A stretch of DNA of 64,000 bases from Palauibacter sp965207805 (GCA_965207805.1 OZ242312.1:2790001-2854000); one strand, 5' to 3'. Positions 1 through 8,300 are shown, counted from the first letter of the stretch. Translations and numbers: made by a program. The notes: generated by a model not told the origin, from the sequence alone.

Positions 1-580
1 CGATGGCCACGGTCTGCGCCCCGCCGAACACGGCCACCTCCACGGAACCCTGCAGGTAGGCCGGTCCCGGCATCAGCAACTGGACGCTCCATTGCCGCTG
101 CCGCTCGGACCAGATCGAGGGCGCCGCCGCCATCGCCGCGACCATGGGCACCCCCGCGGCCTCGTTGACGGCGAGGACGGTCTCCGTGATCGGGCTGCTG
201 TAGGGTCCCAGCAGCGCGTCGACCGCGCCGGAGGCGATGAATTCCGCGTACAGGCGCGCGCTCGCCTGGGCATCGCTCCCGTCGTCGCGAATCTCCAGCT
301 GCACCGGCCGACCGCGAATCCCCCCCTTCTCGTTGAGGATCTCGACGGCGAGACGGTACCCGCGCACGACCTCGATCCCCTCCACGCCGTGCCGCCCGGT
401 CTCGGAGATGGCCGCCGCCAGCGTGATCGGCACCCCGCCCGAGCCCGGCTCCGGCCCGGTGGTGTCCGCCGGGTCGTCCACGCACCCGGCCGCGATCAGA
501 GCCAGTGTCAGGAGGCCTGCCGCAAAGCCGGTCGTCCGGCTAGCTCGATTTGCCCGATATATGCCGCTCGTGAGTCCCAT
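1..580 (-). CDS. ABC transporter substrate-binding lipoprotein, branched-chain amino acid type (3' end outside window)
   Basis: Periplasmic type-1 binding protein that would capture an amino acid, amide or similar solute for an ABC importer. About 193 residues are visible; the C-terminus runs off the window. The N-terminus has a lipoprotein signal with a hydrophobic stretch ending LIAAGC, then a Thr/Gly/Pro-rich linker. The mature part opens with the family-typical strand ending AAISETG, followed by GIEVVRGYRLAVEILNEKGG and GRPVQLEIRDDGSD, and later LLGPYSSPITETV, all characteristic of the Peripla_BP_6 fold. It lies 32 nt downstream of the glyoxalase-fold gene on the same strand, so it may be the last visible member of that transcript. 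No permease or ATPase is visible. Family assignment is firm; ligand unknown. Confidence 0.85.
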   Translation of the reverse strand, partial: MGLTSGIYRANRASRTTGFAAGLLTLALIAAGCVDDPADTTGPEPGSGGVPITLAAAISETGRHGVEGIEVVRGYRLAVEILNEKGGIRGRPVQLEIRDDGSDAQASARLYAEFIASGAVDALLGPYSSPITETVLAVNEAAGVPMVAAMAAAPSIWSERQRQWSVQLLMPGPAYLQGSVEVAVFGGAQTVAI

Positions 581-612
581 GAATATCGCCTCGAAACCTG
601 AAGACATGTCTG

Positions 613-1302
613 CTAGCGCAACTCAACCTCGTCGCCGTCCAGTGTACGGATCCTCGCCACGAGCGCGGGCTCCGGTCCTTCGTCCACTTCGAGCGCCAGG
701 TCCAGCGCCTCGAGGGTGGATCGTACCGCGGCGGGGTCCGGGTGTTCGGCCCGGAACGAGATCAGCCGCCCGCCCGCCGGCGTCGCGCGGGCCGGGTGCG
801 GCGTCGTTCCCCAGTCGATGAAGAAAGGTACGAGACCATCGTGGAGAACGGTGCTGAAGGCCGTGATTTCCCAGCTCAGTTCGCTACCGTCCGGCCGGAG
901 CCGGGAGCCCGGCCGCACCGGCCCCAGCGGCACGCAGCGGCTCGACGCCCGCGCGACGAGCGCTTCGAGGTCGGTTCCGCGGGCCGCCCACGTAACGAGC
1001 CGGGGCTCGGCGAGTCCTTCGATCCCGAACGGCAGCGGCTCGTCCCGGGGCGGCGCTTCGGGGTCCGGACCGAGGATCTCGAGATAGATGTCGCCCCCGA
1101 GCGAGAGGAGGTGGTTCGCGGTGCCGAGGTTCCCGTGGCGGCCGCCGAACGGGGCTTCGACGCCGAGCCGGTCGGCCACCCAAGCCACCCCTTCCGCGAG
1201 GTCGGCGGTCCCCAGCAGCAGATGGTCGAGATTCGCGGGGACGGCGGGGGCGCCCGGCGCACCCGGTCCGCGCCGCAGCGGTGTCGGCGGGAGCATGGCC
1301 AC
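613..1302 (-). CDS. VOC/glyoxalase-like domain protein
   Basis: A 229-residue protein with one clear vicinal-oxygen-chelate region: NLDHLLLGTADLAEG near residues 24-38, then a LLSLGGDIYLEILGPDP strand typical of the Glyoxalase_3 type, and a second half-repeat after residue 120 with FFIDWG. These proteins bind a metal in a paired beta-alpha-beta-beta-beta fold and include lyases, isomerases and dioxygenases, but the sequence does not reveal which reaction is catalysed here. The first 20 residues are Pro/Gly/Ala-rich and may be disordered. The stop of the upstream AhpD-like gene is only 5 nt away, so the two are almost certainly co-transcribed. The start may be Met1 or Met3. Confidence 0.75.
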   Translation of the reverse strand: MAMLPPTPLRRGPGAPGAPAVPANLDHLLLGTADLAEGVAWVADRLGVEAPFGGRHGNLGTANHLLSLGGDIYLEILGPDPEAPPRDEPLPFGIEGLAEPRLVTWAARGTDLEALVARASSRCVPLGPVRPGSRLRPDGSELSWEITAFSTVLHDGLVPFFIDWGTTPHPARATPAGGRLISFRAEHPDPAAVRSTLEALDLALEVDEGPEPALVARIRTLDGDEVELR

Positions 1303-1307
1303 TTCCG

Positions 1308-1853
1308 TCAGCCTCCCTCGTCTTCGAGTTCGACGCCGAGCCCGTCGGCGATCCGGTTCACGAACGCATAGTAAGCGGTGACCGCGCAGATATCGTGGAT
1401 CGCGCGATCATCGAAACCGTGCGCCTTCAATCCGTCGACCGCGGATCCGTGCTCGCCGCCGGGCGCGAGCGTCAGCCGCGCGGCATAGTCGAGCATCGCC
1501 CGATCGGCCTCATCCAGTTCGGCCGTTGCATGGTCCGTCGCGAGGGCGGCGATGAGGCGTTCGTTCTCCTCATTGGAACCGCCGGCGTTGGCCACCTCGA
1601 GCAGACGACGGAGACCCTCTCCGTGATGGACAATTCAGTAGCGGCAGGCGTTGAGCCCCGACACGACGACCGCGATCATCTCCCTCTGGATCCGGGACAG
1701 GGGGCCCGGCCCGTACATCAGTTCGCGGTAGAGATCGTAGTGGAGCCGGATGACGCGACTGTGGACGCCGTGAATGCGGATGATGTTGTCGTCGTCCGCG
1801 ACGCAGTCTTTCTCGGGGATCCCCGCCGGATCCGGGTAGTCGATGAAAGCCAC
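1308..1853 (-). CDS. AhpD-like peroxidase-related enzyme, candidate selenoprotein (Sec at codon 73, TGA 1635-1637)
   Basis: Carboxymuconolactone-decarboxylase/AhpD-fold protein of the peroxidase-related subfamily, 181 residues if the internal TGA is read through. The frame opens at a GTG (1853), two nt after the trpB stop. It encodes HYDLYRELMYGPGPLSRIQR and REMIAVVVSGLNACRY, meets TGA at 1635-1637, and continues without frameshift as IVHHGEGLRRLL to a normal C-terminus (IADGLGVELE). AhpD catalysis uses E-x11-C-x2-C-x3-H; here E58, C70, TGA73 and H77 have exactly that spacing, so the TGA replaces the second redox Cys (CxxU). A perfect hairpin at 1608-1624 follows. AhpD-like selenoproteins are known in bacteria. 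The alternatives are a nonsense mutation or a sequencing error; the intact downstream frame and the hairpin argue against both. The likely role is thiol/selenol-dependent reduction of peroxides. Confidence 0.85.
1608..1624 (-). promoter_or_regulatory. Candidate bacterial SECIS hairpin
   Basis: On the minus strand the bases 11-27 nt after the TGA read ACGGAGAGGGTCTCCGT: a perfect 7-bp stem (ACGGAGA with TCTCCGT) closing a GGG loop. Bacterial SECIS elements are short stem-loops in the reading frame just downstream of UGA, with a G among the first apical-loop bases and the loop roughly 16-37 nt from the UGA. Here the loop lies 18-20 nt downstream. Stem and loop also encode conserved residues (HGEGLRR), so the fold coexists with coding constraint. 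Confidence 0.75.
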
Positions 1854-1855
1854 GG

Positions 1856-3084
<1,229 letters not shown>

Positions 3085-3088
<4 letters not shown>

Positions 3089-3714
3089 TTCGCGGCCGCC
3101 AGGAATTCGAGGATGAGGTCGATCGACTTCTCGCCCGGGGCCCGCTCGACGCCCGAGGAGACGTCGACGATATCGGGGCGCACGTCGCGAATCGCGCGCG
3201 CCACGTTGTCCGCCTCCAGCCCGCCCGCGAGTGCGAGCGCGCATCCGTCCCGCTGCAGCCCCACCAGCCACTCGTACGGGAAGGCGGTCCCGGTCCCTCC
3301 GGGTCCGCGCGGCGAGAACCCCTCCAGGATGATCGCGTCCGCCGCCTCCCGGTACTCGTCCCACCCTCGGACCAGAGCGTCGCTCGACGTGGGCCGGAGG
3401 CCCTTCCAGACATCCAACCCCTCGTCCCGCAGGCGGTCGCAGACTTCGGGCGGCTCCGCGCCGGCGAGCTGGGCGACGTGGAACTCCGCGATGTCCCGTT
3501 TGACGAGGATCTCCGCCGGCCCCGCGTCGAGGAACACGCCCACGGCGCGCGTGCCGCCCTCGAGCGCCTCGACGACGGCGGCGGCTTCCCCGGCCGTGAT
3601 TTCCCTCACCCGGCCGGCGAACACGACGCCCACGTAGTCCGCACCGGCGCGGGACGTCACCGTGGCGTGCCGTGGCTCCCGGAGCCCGCAGATCTTCACT
3701 CCGACGCGGCTCAT
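3085..3714 (-). CDS. trpF: Phosphoribosylanthranilate isomerase
   Basis: Catalyses the Amadori rearrangement of N-(5-phosphoribosyl)anthranilate to CdRP in tryptophan synthesis. The 209-residue single-domain TIM barrel has the diagnostic KICGL at residues 7-11 (general-base Cys), the phosphate-binding LAGGL near residue 165 and the terminal DVSSGVE motif with EKSID. The ATG overlaps the trpC stop by 4 nt and the TGA overlaps the trpB ATG by 4 nt, so trpC-trpF-trpB form one translationally coupled unit. Length and motifs are standard, and the function is secure. Confidence 0.97.
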
Positions 3715-4562
3715 GGCGCGCCGTCGTCGCCGGCCGCGGCCTCGGCGCCCGCCGGCTGCATCCGGCCGCTCCGGGGCCGCCGGGGGTGGCCGACGAGCGC
3801 CTCGACGCCCGCCCCCGGGTCGCCCGCCATCAGCCAGCCGCCCACCAGCACCGCGTCCGCCCCCGCGGACCCCGCGGCCGCCGCGTCCTCCGCGGACCGG
3901 ATCCCGCTCTCCGCCACGGCCACGACATCGGCCGGAAGCTCCTCGATCAGGCGCAGCGAGCGCTCGAGGTCCACTTCGAAGGTCGCGAGGTTCCGCGCGT
4001 TCACGCCGACGATCCGGGCCCCGGCCTGGAGCGCCCGCTCGATCTCCTCCTCGTCGTGCGCCTCCACGAGCGCCCCGAGGCCGAGGTCGTTCGCGAGTTG
4101 GAGCAGTTCACGCAGCCGCGCGTCGCGGAGCGCACGCACGATGAGGAGGACCGCATCCGCGCCCGCGGCCCGCGCCTCGTACAACTGGACGGGATCCAGC
4201 GTGAAGTCCTTGCGGAGGACGGGGACCCCGACGGCGTCCTTCGCGGACCTCAGGTCGTCCAGCGAGCCGCCGAAGTAGCGTTCGTCCGTGAGGACGGAAA
4301 TCGCGGCCGCCCCGGCGGATGCGTACACGCTCGCGACGCCCGCCGCCTGCGCGTACGGGTTGATGTCGCCGGCGGAGGGAGAGCGGCGCTTGAACTCAGC
4401 GACGACGGAGACTTCCCCGGGCCGGCGCAGAGACGCCTCGAAACCGCGCGGGGGCGCGGCTTCATCGGCCTGCGCGCGAATCGCGCTCCGGAACAACTGG
4501 AGTCGCGCGACCTCTTCCCGCTTCGCTGCGAGGATTTCGTCGAGAATCGTGTCGGATGCCAT
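3711..4562 (-). CDS. trpC: Indole-3-glycerol phosphate synthase
   Basis: Closes the indole ring of tryptophan: CdRP to indole-3-glycerol phosphate. It has 283 residues from the ATG at 4562, starting MASDTILDEILAAKREEVARL; an in-frame ATG at 4598 would add 12 residues without family support. Core motifs are present: EFKRRSPSAGDIN, SVLTDERYFGGSLDDL, VLRKDFTLDPVQLYEARAAG, GVNARNLATFEVD, and AESGIRSAEDAAAAGSAGAD with VGGWLM. The last 25 residues form an Ala/Gly/Pro-rich tail beyond the usual end. It is the first gene of trpC-F-B and is divergent from lexA, with a 170-nt shared upstream region. Confidence 0.96.
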   Translation of the reverse strand: MASDTILDEILAAKREEVARLQLFRSAIRAQADEAAPPRGFEASLRRPGEVSVVAEFKRRSPSAGDINPYAQAAGVASVYASAGAAAISVLTDERYFGGSLDDLRSAKDAVGVPVLRKDFTLDPVQLYEARAAGADAVLLIVRALRDARLRELLQLANDLGLGALVEAHDEEEIERALQAGARIVGVNARNLATFEVDLERSLRLIEELPADVVAVAESGIRSAEDAAAAGSAGADAVLVGGWLMAGDPGAGVEALVGHPRRPRSGRMQPAGAEAAAGDDGAP

Positions 4563-4645
4563 GGGCGCCAAGCTGCGACCGTCGCTATCCCGCCGCAAAA
4601 CCCCGGCGGTAGCCCCCGTTCGCGTGGAAGGTTGCGCTTCGGTGC

Positions 4646-4664
4646 ATGTTCGGGTATGTTCGGT
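4646..4664. promoter_or_regulatory. Candidate LexA operator upstream of lexA
   Basis: Two tandem copies of ATGTTCGG(G)T give GTTC-N6-GTTC about 70 nt before the lexA start, in the region shared with divergent trpC. A direct GTTC repeat (N7) is the alphaproteobacterial LexA box, and lexA genes are usually autoregulated, so this is the best operator candidate here. The spacing is one base shorter than that consensus, and no other SOS gene in the window is available for comparison. Confidence 0.4.
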
Positions 4665-4732
4665 AATCCTTCGGCCCGCCGCAACTGTCTGGGGCGGGCG
4701 CAGTGCGGAAGCTGCGAGCGGAGTGAGAAACG

Positions 4733-5341
4733 ATGGCGCTTACGAAGCGACAGCGCGAGATGCTGGACTTCCTCGAGGGCTTCATACGGTTCCGCGGGTA
4801 TTCGCCGAGCTTCGAGGAGATCGCGGAGGAGTTCGGCTACCGGTCGCTCGCGACGGTGCACGAGCACCTCCAGAACCTGCAGGCGAAGGGGTATATCAGA
4901 AAAAACTACAATGAGAGTCGATCGGTCGAACTGGTGGAAGGAAAACTCCAGGTCGCCGCGGTCGAACTGCGGCTGTACGGCAACGTGGCGGCGGGTCAGC
5001 CCATAGAGGTCATCCAGGATCAGGAGACGATCTCCGTTCCCGAAGACATGATCGCGGGTTCCCTGAGCGAACACTATGTACTCCGGGTCCGCGGCGATTC
5101 AATGATCGACGAACAGATCCGCGACGGCGACTACGTCATCGTCCAGTCGCGCGAGACGGCGCACAATGGCGAGATGGTGATCGCGCTCGTCGACGGCGAG
5201 AACGCCACCATGAAGAAGATCTACCTGGAGCAGGAGCGCGTTCGGCTTCAGCCCGCGAATCCGGCGCTCGCGCCGATGTACCTGCACCCATCGCAGGTCA
5301 CGATCCAGGGCGTTGTGATCGGCGTGATCCGGCGCTACTGA
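4733..5341 (+). CDS. lexA: LexA SOS repressor (self-cleaving)
   Basis: Represses DNA-damage genes and is inactivated by RecA-stimulated autoproteolysis. The 202-residue protein has an N-terminal winged helix-turn-helix (residues 1-65, TKRQREMLDFLEGFIRFRGY and SLATVHEHLQNLQ) and a C-terminal S24 peptidase domain. The scissile Ala-Gly is at A87-G88 (NVAAGQP), the nucleophile is S123 in RGDSM and the lysine base is K161 in ATMKK. A GGAGTGAG Shine-Dalgarno lies just before the ATG. It is divergent from trpC and convergent with an AraC-like gene; a G/C-rich hairpin repeat lies 67 nt after its stop. All catalytic residues are intact. Confidence 0.97.
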   Translation: MALTKRQREMLDFLEGFIRFRGYSPSFEEIAEEFGYRSLATVHEHLQNLQAKGYIRKNYNESRSVELVEGKLQVAAVELRLYGNVAAGQPIEVIQDQETISVPEDMIAGSLSEHYVLRVRGDSMIDEQIRDGDYVIVQSRETAHNGEMVIALVDGENATMKKIYLEQERVRLQPANPALAPMYLHPSQVTIQGVVIGVIRRY

Positions 5342-5395
5342 CGCCCGGACGAAAAAACCTCACTGCAGTTGACGGAGGACCGCTCTCGACTCCCC

Positions 5396-5450
5396 GAGAG
5401 TTCCCGTCCCGACGGCCACCCACCTCCCACCAAAAACCGTCGGGGCGGAG
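5396..5450 (+). repeat. Hairpin repeat A, left copy (C/G-quadruplex-prone loop), 3' of lexA
   Basis: About 55 bp that recur in inverted orientation at 6423-6480. The plus strand forms a perfect 8-bp stem, CCCGACGG (5408-5415) with CCGTCGGG (5437-5444), around a loop that is C-rich on plus and reads GGTGGGAGGTGGGTGG on minus. It sits between the convergent lexA and AraC-like genes, where a bidirectional terminator would be expected, but there is no clear U-tract. Confidence 0.6.
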
Positions 5451-5473
5451 GTTCCCGTCTCCGGAATCCGCCG

Positions 5474-6289
5474 CTACAACACGTCCCGGTCCAGAAGCGG
5501 TCGTACGTACTCCTCGACGAATGCCGAAAGCAGCCGGTCGGGGGTGATGCGCTCAAGATCCGCGAGCGAGTGCCCCGGCCACGTGTGCGCCTTCCGGTTC
5601 AGCGTACGACGGGCGAATCCGAGGCGGCCGCCCGCATTCGTCCAACTGGAACCGGACAGACGAAGCTGGTGGGCCCTGAGGATGACGAGCGCGCTCAGGA
5701 ACCGGCAGAGCGTGGCCCCGCCGTTGACGCGGGCCGTGAACTCGTGGGAGAGCGTGACCGGAGAACTGCCCATGGCGGCGGCCAGCGCTCCGACGCTGTG
5801 AACCGGGTCGCTTCCCGCTTGCCGCAAGCTGTGGACCAGGGCGCGGCGTAGCGCCGGCGGCAGTGCGGAGCGGCGGATCCTCTCGGCCAGCTGCACCAAT
5901 GCCGTGGTCTCGCAGGCGGCCTCGATTCGGGAGCGAAGCCGAGCGGCGGGATCGTCGAACCAGACCAGGGCGGAGCAGCGCGTGGAGGCCAGCAACTTCG
6001 CGGCAGCCGCGTCGCGGTCCGTGACGAGAATGACCGGCACCCATGGCATCTCCCGCTCGAGTCGAGCGAGGAGACCGATCCTCTCGCGCAGAAAACGTGT
6101 GTGGCAGCCGACGACGACGCAGTCGAGGCGGCCGTGGTCGTACTCGAGGTGGTCGCGGTCGAGGCCGCTGTGGTCGCAACCGGGGTCCGCAGCGAGTTCC
6201 TCGGCGTTTTCCACGACCTGAACGTCGCCGTCGACCGCCCGCCTTATCCTGTCCGCGTCACGAGGCGTATCCGCGAAGACCTGGATCAT
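5474..6289 (-). CDS. AraC-type transcriptional regulator with receiver-like N-terminus
   Basis: A 271-residue protein. Residues 1-125 look like a degenerate response-regulator receiver (DCVVVGCHTRFLRERIG, then VPVILVTDRDAAAAKLLAS and SALVWFDDPAARL) interrupted by an Asp/His-rich stretch (CDHSGLDRDHLEYDHGRLD) encoded by short imperfect 15-bp repeats near 6130-6180. Residues 150-250 carry two helix-turn-helix segments in AraC arrangement: SVGALAAAMGSSPVTLSHEF and SWTNAGGRLGFARRTLNRK. A GGGGAGGAG ribosome site precedes the ATG. Upstream lie an 18-bp palindrome and a three-iteron array that recurs before the neighbouring secreted-protein operon, so that operon is its likely target. The phospho-acceptor Asp cannot be assigned confidently; the signal is unknown. 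Confidence 0.7.
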   Translation of the reverse strand: MIQVFADTPRDADRIRRAVDGDVQVVENAEELAADPGCDHSGLDRDHLEYDHGRLDCVVVGCHTRFLRERIGLLARLEREMPWVPVILVTDRDAAAAKLLASTRCSALVWFDDPAARLRSRIEAACETTALVQLAERIRRSALPPALRRALVHSLRQAGSDPVHSVGALAAAMGSSPVTLSHEFTARVNGGATLCRFLSALVILRAHQLRLSGSSWTNAGGRLGFARRTLNRKAHTWPGHSLADLERITPDRLLSAFVEEYVRPLLDRDVL

Positions 6290-6337
6290 TTCGGCCGACT
6301 CCTCCCCGGTGCCCTTCCCACTTCATGCCGCCGACTA

Positions 6338-6355
6338 CCCTCCGGACCGGTCCGG
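6338..6355. promoter_or_regulatory. Perfect 18-bp palindrome upstream of the AraC-like gene
   Basis: CTCCGGACCGGTCCGGAG is its own reverse complement and lies 49 nt before the start codon at 6289, where an operator would overlap or flank the promoter. AraC proteins normally bind direct repeats, so a dimeric repressor of another family, or a cruciform, is equally possible. Confidence 0.4.
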
Positions 6356-6422
6356 AGTTCCCCGCTATCCCGCGTGGACGGCCAAGGCTGCGACAAGGTC
6401 CGGTAAAGGCTGGAAGCGAGAG

Positions 6423-6480
6423 CCGCCGCCCCGACGGTTTTTGGGTGGGAGGTGGGTGGCCGTCGAGACGGGCGACTCTC
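6423..6480 (-). repeat. Hairpin repeat A, right copy (inverted), 3' of the beta-propeller gene
   Basis: Inverted copy of 5396-5450, about 90% identical. The stem is CGACGG (6432-6437) with CCGTCG (6460-6465). The plus-strand loop GGGTGGGAGGTGGGTGG (6443-6459) has five G-runs and could form a G-quadruplex. Read on the minus strand it follows the beta-propeller gene just as the left copy follows lexA, so both copies have the same orientation relative to the gene upstream of them. Confidence 0.6.
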
Positions 6481-6514
6481 GCTGCCTTCAAAGATGGGGA
6501 CCGGCCGGCCGCCG

Positions 6515-6574
6515 GGAAGGGACAAAATCCGCCAATGTGGGACGATATTTGCCAAAAGCGGACGAAATCATCCT
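6515..6574. repeat. Iteron repeat B, copy 1 (three 20-bp-period units)
   Basis: 57 of 60 bases match 8372-8431, including 39 identical bases in a row. Inside are three direct iterons of pattern GGGAC-RRWAT-NNNCC at 6519, 6539 and 6559 (the third begins CGGAC), spaced exactly 20 bp. The array is upstream of the AraC-like gene and just downstream of the beta-propeller stop. Same-face direct repeats two helical turns apart are typical of AraC-family operators. Confidence 0.7.
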
Positions 6575-6583
6575 CCGGCTCAC

Positions 6584-7723
6584 TTACGCCCCCAACCGTT
6601 CTCCATCGAGCGTGAGCCGCAGTCTGACGATGGTAGTCACACCGACAGGATCGCGGCGCGATGCCAGGATGTCTCCGTTGGAGCACAGGAACCATGGCTC
6701 GTATATCCGCCCATCCGTCTGCGTCTCGACCACCAGCGGGCCGCCGCCGGTCCCAGATAGCTGGCCGGACTCGAACAGCTGCCAGATCGTGCGAGGTTGG
6801 TCGCCGTCCGAACGGGTTATCACGTTTAGAACCCGACCGTCCTCCAACCCGAACACTGCCCTGGACTGCGGATACCAAACATCGAACGTGGTAAACGGAA
6901 TCCCGTCTTCCGTCCCGTGAATGAGCACGTCGTCTCCGGGGGCATCGAGAAGATCCTCGACCGCCGCGATCGTGTGCCCGCGTGGCTCGCCACCGCCAGC
7001 CGACGGGATGTCGTATCTCACAATCTCGTGCGGAGCTCCCCGAGAGTAGAGGAGGGAGCCATCCGGCAACGCGTGCAGAGCCCCGCCAGTACCGACGAGG
7101 CGAGCCATCCACTCCTCGGCTTCCGTGGCCTCGCTCCAACTGCGGACATATCGTCCCGATTCGTCGAACTGGTGGATCGCAAAATCGTTCCCCATCACTC
7201 CGCCGCTCAAAGCGAAGCCGCCGGATGCCAACGCGGCAAATCCCTTGGGCCAGGAAACGTTGAGGGGCAGCCTCACACGACGAACAGGTTTCCCATCCGG
7301 GGAGAAGATCTCCACAGCTTTGCGTCGGAGATCGTAGACGGCCACATTGCCGTCCGGCATCACGGCAAGCCGATTGGGTCCCGCGAGTTCACCTGGACCG
7401 TCCCCGTCTTTGGCGGCGATAAAGTCGTGACCTCCATCGCCGGACGGGTCCACGACCAGCAGTCTCGCTGGCCGGGCACTCGTGATCCACACTGTCCCAA
7501 GCCGACTTTCGGCAGCTCCAGCAACCCTCGTGAGCCCTTCGAGGCGTGTGTAGCCATCAGCGACCCACACTTCTGTTACGCTCAGGCGACCCGCTGCGTG
7601 CTGCGCGAATCCCGGTTGAGGTTGTGCTAGGAGAAGCGCCGCGAGGACAGACGTCGATACCGTTCGTCCGACGAACTTCGCGCAGTTCGTCGGACGGGTC
7701 GGAGCTGCGGCAACCGGCGTCAC
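6584..7723 (-). CDS. Secreted 6-bladed beta-propeller (NHL-like) protein
   Basis: 379 residues from a GTG at 7723 that overlaps the stop of the Cys-rich gene (GTGA). The frame stays open further upstream, but that part only overlaps the Cys-rich gene and has no signal peptide, whereas this start gives one (VSTSVLAALLLAQPQPGFAQ). The rest shows repeated blade-like units: TVWITSARPARLLVVDPSG, NRLAVMPDGNVAVYDLRRK, VEIFSPDGKPVRRVRLPL, IHQFDESGRYVRSW and GALHALPDGSLLYSRG. Such propellers are common in Gemmatimonadota-like genomes and act as ligand- or protein-binding scaffolds; no catalytic motif is visible. Coupling to the Cys-rich secreted protein suggests the two products work together at the cell surface. 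Function otherwise unknown. Confidence 0.75.
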   Translation of the reverse strand: MTPVAAAPTRPTNCAKFVGRTVSTSVLAALLLAQPQPGFAQHAAGRLSVTEVWVADGYTRLEGLTRVAGAAESRLGTVWITSARPARLLVVDPSGDGGHDFIAAKDGDGPGELAGPNRLAVMPDGNVAVYDLRRKAVEIFSPDGKPVRRVRLPLNVSWPKGFAALASGGFALSGGVMGNDFAIHQFDESGRYVRSWSEATEAEEWMARLVGTGGALHALPDGSLLYSRGAPHEIVRYDIPSAGGGEPRGHTIAAVEDLLDAPGDDVLIHGTEDGIPFTTFDVWYPQSRAVFGLEDGRVLNVITRSDGDQPRTIWQLFESGQLSGTGGGPLVVETQTDGRIYEPWFLCSNGDILASRRDPVGVTTIVRLRLTLDGERLGA

Positions 7724-8268
7724 GATGCCTCCACGGCCGTCGGCGTCTCGTGAAGACGGTCGTTCAGAAGGCCAATGTACCGATCCAGCGGATACCGAAG
7801 CCGGTACACCCCTAATTCTGGCCCCTCCAGACGATGGAACGTACCGTTGTCCATCTCGCGGTAGGCTTCCCGGAGCACTCCATCTTCGCAAGCCCATGTC
7901 CCGAACGCAGTGCCGTCAAGCCGCACCACGAGCACACCCTCCCGGTCATCTTCCGCAGTTACGAACCGACGATCAGCGTCATCGACATTCATGCTGAGAG
8001 CTGGATTGCAGATGCCGCCGCGGTGCCGGCAGCAGTTCCCCTCGGGGTCATCCGGGTCGGAACCACCGAAGTCGCAGAAGAGCGCGCCCCAATCAGCGTT
8101 TTCGCAATCATCGCAACTCACGCACAAAGCACACCCGCCTGCGGCATCCGTTTGGACGCTGGCGCCGCCGAACGCTTTGTCCACCTGGGCGCTGGCACCG
8201 TCGAACACTGCAAACGACGCGGCGACCGCAATGACTGCGACCCAGATTGTTTTGGCCACGTTACTCAT
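7720..8268 (-). CDS. Small secreted Cys-rich protein of unknown function
   Basis: 182 residues with a clear Sec signal peptide (hydrophobic core IWVAVIAVAASFAVF, cleavage near ASA-Q). The mature N-terminal third carries clustered cysteines: CALCVSCDDCENADWGALFC, then about a dozen residues on NCCRHRGGIC, a spacing suited to metal binding or a disulfide knot. The C-terminal part (LVVRLDGTAFGTWACEDG, REMDNGTFHRLEGPELGVYRLR) looks like a small beta-rich domain. A GGAGGGG ribosome site lies 6 nt before the ATG. The stop overlaps the GTG of the beta-propeller gene. An inverted repeat (8301-8329) and iteron array B2 lie upstream. I do not recognise the family. Confidence 0.7.
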   Translation of the reverse strand: MSNVAKTIWVAVIAVAASFAVFDGASAQVDKAFGGASVQTDAAGGCALCVSCDDCENADWGALFCDFGGSDPDDPEGNCCRHRGGICNPALSMNVDDADRRFVTAEDDREGVLVVRLDGTAFGTWACEDGVLREAYREMDNGTFHRLEGPELGVYRLRYPLDRYIGLLNDRLHETPTAVEAS

Positions 8269-8300
8269 TGTTCCCCTCCAAACTTCTGGCTGTGAATTGC

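Noticed and set aside
1635..1637. Reading the TGA as a pseudogene-making nonsense mutation
   Set aside because: Frame, length and catalytic spacing are intact on both sides and a perfect SECIS-like hairpin follows; selenocysteine explains all of these together.
3089..3364. N-terminal extension of trpB upstream of 3088
   Set aside because: It only overlaps trpF in another frame, is low-complexity and destroys the conserved trpF-trpB junction.
5396..6490. IS element or MITE bounded by the inverted repeats
   Set aside because: No transposase or target-site duplication; repeats sit within gene 3' regions and each is itself a hairpin.
6515..6574. CRISPR array
   Set aside because: Only three 15-bp imperfect units with 5-bp spacing, and the whole array is duplicated; no spacers or cas genes.
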